A stretch of 64,000 nt of DNA, from NCBI GenBank assembly GCA_026874595.1, contig CM049320.1:3411464-3475463 (forward strand), read 5' to 3'. Both the position numbers and the translations under genes were made by a program. The notes under the pieces are model-generated. The model had not been told where the DNA came from and did no database searches. It saw only the letters and a list, made by a program, of their open reading frames with translations. This DNA comes from Sipunculus nudus. Lineage: Eukaryota; Annelida; Sipuncula; Golfingiida; Sipunculidae. Shown here in pieces: positions 58,024-64,000 of the stretch (position 1 is the stretch's first letter; the number at the start of each line of letters is the position of its first letter).

Positions 58024-59447
58024 TTAGAAAGTTCGATACGCCCGGAAGATGAGATGCACAGATCGAGGCTGTAGCGTGATACATAGATCGAACAAGAGGT
58101 AGGTCTCCTGCATCTGTGAGGGAGACCGAGGACCGCCCTGCCTGTTTATATATACCACCACTGTGGTGTGGTCAGTTATGACGAGTATGTGACGGCATAG
58201 AAAGTGGCGGGGACCAACGGGAGATCGCGCAATGGACGGCGCAAATTTCGAGGACACTGATATGAAGGAGTCATGCCGACGGAGACCAGACACCCAAGGC
58301 GCGGAGATCTGCCCTATGGGCACCCCAACCAAGGAGAGATTTGTCGGTAATACCGTACAATGGATCCCCTGAGAGAAAGGAACTCCCGGAAGGAAAAAGG
58401 AAAGGTCCAGCCAGGGGAGAAGGGACCGCCACGTACGTGGATACGGGAGGACCGTTGGACGAACCAGAGATGGAGAAGGCCGTGAGCGCGCAGGAGAGAC
58501 TGAACCAGACAGAGATATAACTGACCGAACGGAACGAAATCGGCGGCCGAGTTGAGTGCAGTGAAGAGAATCAGCGGCACGAGAATCGATAGTGCGAGAC
58601 GCAAGAAAGGAACGAATCTGTGTCCTGAGCTTTAGAGCAAATGCGCACGGTAGAGACGCAGTCCCTGACGCAAGATCAAAAGTCACACCCAGAAACTGTA
58701 AGGACTGGGTGGGACTGAGCTGGGACTTCACTGTATTGACAAGAAAGCCAAGGTTCCTGAGTATCGAGAACCCGGAAGCGGTGCGCCAGTAAGAGAGAGC
58801 GATCGGCCTCCTGGACAAGCCAATTGTCTAGGTAATGGGGCACAGATATGCCCTGGGAGCGGAGGTAACGAGTGACCGTGTGGAGGACTTCGTGATTCCT
58901 TGAAGCGAAATAATCAAGGGGCCACATTGATCCCGAACGGAAGAATCGCCCTCTTGTCGCGCAGAGACTGAATGGCCTCCTCCAACACAAGACGTTTGAT
59001 CGGATCTGTGAAATGGAACCCGAACTTGATGGTGCTGAGAACTAAACGATGTGACGTTAAGCTCGCCCAAGCGGGAAAAATCGTCGCTTAAAAGAGGGCC
59101 AACCGGACTTAACGAGTCATTTCTTGGTCGAACCTCAGCGCGTGGAACGACCGCACAAAGGCTGTGCACGACTGGCCGGAAGGAGGGGAAGATGGAGCCG
59201 GGGCCCGTCGAGCCGATGAGAGGGCTGGACTGGAAGGCCACAACCGCGGAATGTGGTAAGAAGGGTGCGGAGCAGGAGTTGCTGATCGGGAGCGGGCCTG
59301 CCGGTCGGAACAAGCCAAAGCGGTCGAAGAGGGGCCGAAGGTACCCCGTAAAAGATATCCCGTAAAAGGTTGAAGCCAATTCAGCCGGAATTCGGGTTTC
59401 AAGGTATGTAATGAATGGATACAGGCCGAGAGGCGCAGTAAATACAA
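58024..59447 (-). pseudogene. Reverse transcriptase / RNase H of the DIRS element, broken
   Basis: Pieces of the RT lie in all three minus frames. The catalytic box reads ISVPHYLDNWLVQEADRS (about 58800-58850), with YLDN where active enzymes have YLDD. Just downstream is LRNLGFLVNTVKSQLSPTQS and FLGVTFDLASG (58650-58790), the usual thumb-side motif of DIRS RTs. RNase H is recognisable as VITDHTTVVVYINRQGG followed by SPSQMQETYLLFDL (58080-58182), where family members have TDN. Frame changes near 58100, 58770 and 58990 and partial loss of N-terminal RT boxes show degeneration. No methyltransferase domain was seen. Confidence 0.8.
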
Positions 59448-59887
59448 TTTCTACAATACACCAATTACCTGCTGGTGTTCCTCACAGGCTTGGGCTGACG
59501 CTTGCCAGGTATCATTTAGGGTGGGCGGATCCATTGAGACGGCGAGGAGGCTAGTGTAAATCAGTCACCATCCCCACAGCCGGACGGCCGAGCCCCTCTT
59601 AAGCCAACAGTTGACGGTCGGTTATCGGGCAGGATGAAGAAAATAAGGTTTTCCCATCCACGATCTGTTGTTCCAGCCCTGACTCTAGACGCATGGGCGC
59701 CTAAGGAACAGCCGGATGATCCAGAAAAGGGATCAACCGATCAAAACATGACGCCCGGTACCCTCAGGAGGTCCAGAGGGTGCCAGGGGACCACGCCTGA
59801 TTAGACCCGGGCGGTACATGGGTCCCGGTAGTGGTTGAGATCGACCTCAAGACGGCGGCATGGTGTTCCCCTTAAAGTTCAACCGTA

Positions 59888-61016
59888 TTAACCCTGAATT
59901 CCATACACGCCAGCGGTGTGGAGGAAGGCGATTGAAGGGCATCCGGAATCAAATAGAAACTGGACGCCGATGCCAGGGAAGTCCGAGGCTGTAGCTGACG
60001 GAACTTGGGACGGTGGTTGCGTCACCTGCGTGGATGTAGCAACTAGGTCCAGCAGCGCAGCTTTGCGCGCACGCCAATCCTGGCGCTGGAGCGCAATCTC
60101 CGACCACTGGACTGTGGCCAGGGCGGGATCGGCAGCAGAAGATGAAGGCGATGCCTGAGAACCCATCGAAGCGGGATTCAATGAAGGTCGCGGTCGGCCA
60201 GCATCAGGATCGAGCTGAGAAGCCACAGGAACTGGGCCCGCAGGCGGAACAGCAGCCGGAATCTGAAACAAAAAGGTGGACGGCTGAACAGGGATCGCAG
60301 AACAGCCCGCCGGAGCAGCAGGAATCACAGGAAGCGAGGGCGGCTGAAATAAAGTGGAAGCAGGAGGGCCGGAATGACCTACCTCAGCACCATGAAGCCA
60401 CGAGGAATCCAGCGTGACAGCAACAGCCAGTGCCGTAGACAAGGAAGGAAGCTGGCGGAGGGTAGTGGTCGAGGTGAGAGAACTGGGTTGGTGAGGCAAC
60501 TGGACAAACGGACGCGGGTCTAGACGAATCGTCTAGATCCGACATCAGTGAAGAGCAAAAACTGGAGAGTTTACTCAAAAATGGTATAAGCAGACTGGGG
60601 TCCGACTGTGAAGCCGAGGGAACAGAGGAGGACTTCCGCTTATGTGAATGTGATAGTAAAGATTTTTTAGTGGTAGAAACTACCGGGGAAGTAACTTGGA
60701 ATTGATGGGGAATTTAACACAGATGTGTTGCGTCCACCCATGGTAGGATCCCCCCCCCTTGTGGGAACAACGGGATCAGATCAGGTCACCGGGTACGGGA
60801 AACCCCTACAACCGGGGAATGGGACCAGGCATGGAACATGGCCCATTTGTCAGACGACCATGTCTGACAATAGAAGCAGGGATCTGCAGGGCCCCAGCAG
60901 ATGTCATTGTGTGAACAGCAGGGGAAACAAGTGGGGTGAGAATCCCAAGTGGGGATTAAGTAACCACAAGGAGAACAGTAAAGGGGTCTCCATGGTGGGA
61001 AGGGAAGAAGAATCAC
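59888..61016 (-). pseudogene. Gag-like region of the DIRS element, broken
   Basis: The minus strand first encodes a Cys/His cluster (about 60870-60975): YCSPCGYLIPTWDSH, then TCFPCC, and CFYCQTWSSDKW, the C-x2-C...H-x2-C pattern near the start of many DIRS Gag proteins. After a Ser/Pro-rich stretch there is a 203-codon proline/alanine-rich frame (59888-60499) with a short predicted helix (WSEIALQRQDWRARKAALLD). Neither frame has a good ATG and they are in different frames, so the gene is broken or its start is missing. Gag would package the element RNA. Confidence 0.6.
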
Positions 61017-61112
61017 TACTTACAGTTCAGTTGGCAAACCTGACTGTACAAACCAAAACAGTGGATGAATCGCTCAGAGCGTGATTACACATCCATCATG
61101 GCAGACGCCAGA

Positions 61113-61272
61113 AGAAAAAAGTGATTACAGGAAAGGGAAGTGTGACCTAGATACACGGGAATGAGGCGGGGTGGGCGATAATAGGCCCAATAAGGGAAAA
61201 TTTTCGGTTGGCTTACTCTGGTGTATAAACTTTAACAGAGAAAATTCTCATTAATACAGAAACAGCTCACAA
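61113..61272 (-). repeat. DIRS inverted terminal repeat, 5' copy
   Basis: Inverted match to 56675-56833. The outer extension ends GTAATAAAAC at 61291, after which sequence diverges from the internal complementary region, marking the element border. Confidence 0.92.
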
Positions 61273-61291
61273 TTATGTTTACGTAATAAAA

Positions 61292-61946
61292 CAAATTTAA
61301 GGCTAATTTGCTCATCTTAAGAGATACAAAAATGACATGACAGGAAGCGAGTGATACAACGTACCCTGTTACACAGTCCTAAACCTAAATGGAACTGATG
61401 AACATACACAGTTTAAGAATTAGATAAGACAGCATAAAAAAAATTAAGCCAGTTTCCTCTACCAAAAGAAACCTAAATAATAAAAGATAAGTTTACTGTG
61501 TCAGACTTCTGGCTCCAGCAGTGTTCTTTGTCGTGATGCAGGCTATCCCCAAAGGTGTTTTCTTCTTCTTTAATCCTGCTGTCTTGTCAAGAAACCCTTT
61601 CTGATAAAACAAGCAAATTTGTGGAATTAATGTCCCCCTCTGTGGACTCTTGTGGGTCTTTCATGCTTGATAAGAAACCAAAATTTTGACATGTCGAGAC
61701 TTAAATCAACCATATATGCACTTTTAAATATGTAATTTTGTGGTCAAAGACTTGTGTAATGGAGAGGCTTTATAAGACATGTGGAGACATCTGCAGGTGA
61801 ACATAAACTAAAACACATTAAGAAATAAGACCAAAATCCAATATGACATGAGGACAACTGCAGGTGAACCTAAAAACTAAAAAAAATTGAGAAATTTAAC
61901 TGAAATTTGAGAATTTTGTTTTTGACTGGAGCGAAATATTTTTCAG
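61292..61946. other. Flank of the DIRS element; one weak exon candidate
   Basis: AT-rich. It holds the minus-strand exon candidate at 61493-61600. Otherwise nothing is recognised. Confidence 0.35.
61493..61600 (-). CDS. Weak candidate terminal exon, minus strand
   Basis: After an acceptor-like TTGTTTTATCAG the frame reads KGFLDKTAGLKKKKTPLGIA and on to SLTQ-stop, 35 codons. It is lysine-rich with no recognisable family. No matching upstream exon can be seen because the DNA upstream is repeat. It may be chance. Confidence 0.25.
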   Translation of the reverse strand, partial: KGFLDKTAGLKKKKTPLGIACITTKNTAGARSLTQ

Positions 61947-62120
61947 ATAGGCACTCCAAAACCAAACTGAGGTATGCATGAGAGCAATCACTGATCCAAA
62001 TTTGAATGAAATTGGATAATATTCAGGAAAGTTATCACACGGAAAAGAAAAAAACCTGACGGACAGACAGACAGACAGATGGACGGACAGACAGACCCAA
62101 ATCAATGTCCCCCGCATCCG
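61947..62120 (+). mobile_element. Family F repeat, single unit
   Basis: Shares CACTCCAAAACCAA, GAGAGCAATCACTGATCCAA and ATTTGAATGAAATTGGATAA with 53157-53530. It has an ACAGACAGACAGATGGACGG tract and ends at CAATGTCCCCCGCATCC, where the 3' hairpin arm is lost. Confidence 0.6.
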
Positions 62121-62888
62121 TGGTTCCATCCTCAGATGGCCCTAAGCAGGTCTACCCACGATTTATTTTTAACCTAAATATGAATATAGAAACAAACTCA
62201 TCAACCCCTACAAGCCTGCCTGTCCTGCAGGGGGGAGGCTTAACAAGAAAGAAATATGCTGTTACGCTCCCGAGGCAGCCGAAATCTTATGCTTCTTAAG
62301 AAGCTACAGATTTTCCCACTGCCTGCTTTGCCCTTTTATGATGCACTTAAACACCTGATGGTGGGTCTGTCTGCTGAAAAAAAACAGCTGATGTGACTAG
62401 CAGCCAACTAAATGCCAGTCAACAAACATTCGACAGGCATCAGGCTCCCTTCAGAAACCACGTGTCGGGCCATTCTCTCTGAGCCTGTGGTCTGTTCAAA
62501 TGGTTGCCGGGGCGATGAGCTGTCACTCAAAAAGAAATGAACAACATCAGCTCCTTTCATTCCTCGCTTCCCTGGTAAACCGTGTTGTCTACCAGCACAG
62601 GGTCTCATCTGATTGGACCAAAATACAGCGCTCCCCTCTGGTGTAGCGATTCAGGATACGAGGTCAAAACAAACAGCGCTTCTACGATATAGGTAGTAGG
62701 CCTATAGGTAAGCGCAGCGTAAAGAGCGTATGCAGAGGGAGGCTTTATAAGAAAGAAATCTGCAGTATACGAGTACACTTTAGTAGGCACTATTTTGTAC
62801 TCGACATCTACCATTATATTTTATGAAGCTTATTTATCATTGAGTAAAGAAGCAAAAATATGTACAGTATACTGTATTTGAATTTTTA
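62121..62888. other. No recognised gene; possible small insertion
   Basis: A ~25-bp segment GGGAGGCTTAACAAGAAAGA at 62231 recurs as GGGAGGCTTTATAAGAAAGA at 62737, bracketing about 500 bp. No terminal inverted repeats were seen. Nothing coding. Confidence 0.3.
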
Positions 62889-64000
62889 ACAAGGGACCTA
62901 TGGGTCACTGTGCTCAGCTGACGTTAACCTTGAAGGTAAAAATCTAAAATAATATCAAATGGAGATAAAGTGTAAGAGGAAGAGGTAATAAAGGCCATGG
63001 TTGGTTTATATGATTGGTTTGTATTGATGAGCAAGAAATTGTTGCAAATAATATTTTGTGACCTGACCATGTGTTTCCTAATGTTGAAACTGAAGCATGT
63101 GAGCAGTTTGTGAACAAATGAGCTGTACAATTACCATGATCATTAGTTGGCTTTTCGATTAACTGTTGACATTTCAGTAGTTTACACATTTGTTCAATTG
63201 AATCTTTCTTTGTATAATATATATTATTAAATATATTTTTTTTTTTTATGAAATGTATACAGTTGAAATATAACTAATTAACAACATAAAACATGGCAAA
63301 CAAAGCCTGATCTCAAATTCTGCTGATGCAGGAAAATAATGAACAAATGTTTGTAATAAATCCTCATTTTTTTATCACATCAATTTTTTTTTAATTTAAG
63401 TTTATATTTCTATATATTTTCAATATAACATATATATCTGAATATAAAAGTTGATTCATAATTCTCAATTGCATCATCATAAATCCAATCTTGTCAGATA
63501 ACACCACATCATGCATACAAATGTTTATTTATTTTTTACCACAAAAATATATCTTTTAAATCTGCAAAACAATAAATATCTAAAAAAAAATACTTGATTT
63601 AGACTTCTCAATTTTTAATTGTGTCTTTATTTATCCATAATGTGCTTCATATTTTATCATAATTTAAGCATACTGATGGGTTCCATTATGATTGGTAAAA
63701 TCATTTAAAAGAAAAATGATTTCTTTAAAAATGCTACATTACACAACATTGCATCTTATGGATTACACCTTGAAATACTTTTTCAAGGAAAGTTTTTGCA
63801 TATCAGAGTGGAAACAGCATTACAATTAAGGAGATACAGTGAACACTTGGTGGGTTGGGTTGGGGGGGGGGTGGGGGGGGGGGGGTGATTGGGGTGGTAA
63901 TATGAGAATAACTGTACACCTGTCTCAGCAGGGGATCTCCCCCAGTGACTGTAACAAATCAGAAACCCTGGCAAAGCTGACTTCCAGTGACCTGGAGCGG
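62889..64000 (+). mobile_element. Family D copy 4, 5' part (runs off the window)
   Basis: It begins ACAAGGGACCTATGGGTCAC with TGTGCTCAGCTGAC. From 62925 it aligns with 43125-44470 of copy 3, including the G-tract at 63860-63885 and GCAGGGGATCTCCCCCAGTG. Noncoding. Confidence 0.7.

Larger units (their letters stand above)
56632..61291 (-). mobile_element. DIRS-like tyrosine-recombinase retrotransposon, decayed
   Basis: On the minus strand the order is 5' inverted terminal repeat (61113-61272 plus outer end), Gag-like region, RT/RNase H, tyrosine recombinase, internal complementary region (56869-56988) and 3' inverted terminal repeat. Inverted instead of direct terminal repeats, an internal region complementary to both outer ends, and a recombinase in place of a DDE integrase define DIRS-type elements. 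Several frameshifts, stops and lost catalytic residues show an inactive copy. The GC content is higher than in the surroundings. Confidence 0.9.

Noticed and set aside
62231-62760. 25-bp repeats GGGAGGCTTNANAAGAAAGA as target-site duplications of a small insertion
   Set aside because: Too long and too diverged for a target duplication, and no terminal repeats lie inside.

Overview
This window is repeat-dense, AT-rich animal DNA, most likely from a bivalve or another lophotrochozoan. That rests on many non-autonomous Helitron-like elements with ACGG/ACAG microsatellites and 3' hairpins (the style of the bivalve 'pearl' elements), a metazoan Ty3/Gypsy element, a DIRS-like element, an L2/CR1-like LINE end and a tRNA-derived SINE. 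No prokaryotic gene organisation is visible. I found no rRNA gene, functional tRNA gene or CRISPR array.

Layout. 1-12.15 kb: a D-family Helitron-like element, split at 4226/11741 by a 7.5 kb insertion. The insertion has about 12-bp terminal inverted repeats and subterminal arrays of TATATG/ACATATA motifs, and itself contains an A-family element (6346-9796). 12.15-19.37 kb: a tandem array of eight ~275-bp promoter-like units (CCAAT, TATA-like, initiator-like, ATG-free 116-117-nt leader, splice donor). Its second unit is split by a young Ty3/Gypsy retrotransposon (12514-17494; 193-bp LTRs differing at one base; 5-bp target duplication). 19.4-25.8 kb: C-family elements, a 45-bp minisatellite, an LINE 3' end split by a C element, and a short A element. 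26.8-28.5 kb: three phase-compatible candidate exons of an unrecognised host gene on the minus strand.

28.9-48.2 kb: a D copy, then a degenerate direct duplicate of the candidate gene (31.9-32.3 and 47.7-48.0 kb) interrupted by about 15 kb of nested repeats. This nest holds an inverted A copy (33.3-36.4 kb), an E element (36.4-38.6 kb) and a B element (40.0-46.4 kb) that contains abutting C and D elements. 48.8-49.0 kb: tRNA-derived SINE. 51-54.5 kb: diverged tandem modules and F-type repeats. 54.5-56.6 kb: inverted E copy. 56.6-61.3 kb: a decayed DIRS-like retrotransposon on the minus strand with inverted terminal repeats and an internal complementary region. 61.3-64 kb: sparse sequence, an F fragment and the 5' part of another D element.

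The only substantially intact coding genes are the Gypsy gag-pol and integrase reading frames, and these are separated by a frameshift. The most interesting signals are (1) the tandem promoter/first-exon array and (2) a palindrome GGTGGCGCCACC followed 80-83 nt later by GTTNNTGAGATAT, which recurs in several different non-autonomous element families. Family letters A-F are mine and rest on comparisons within this window only; no database search was possible.
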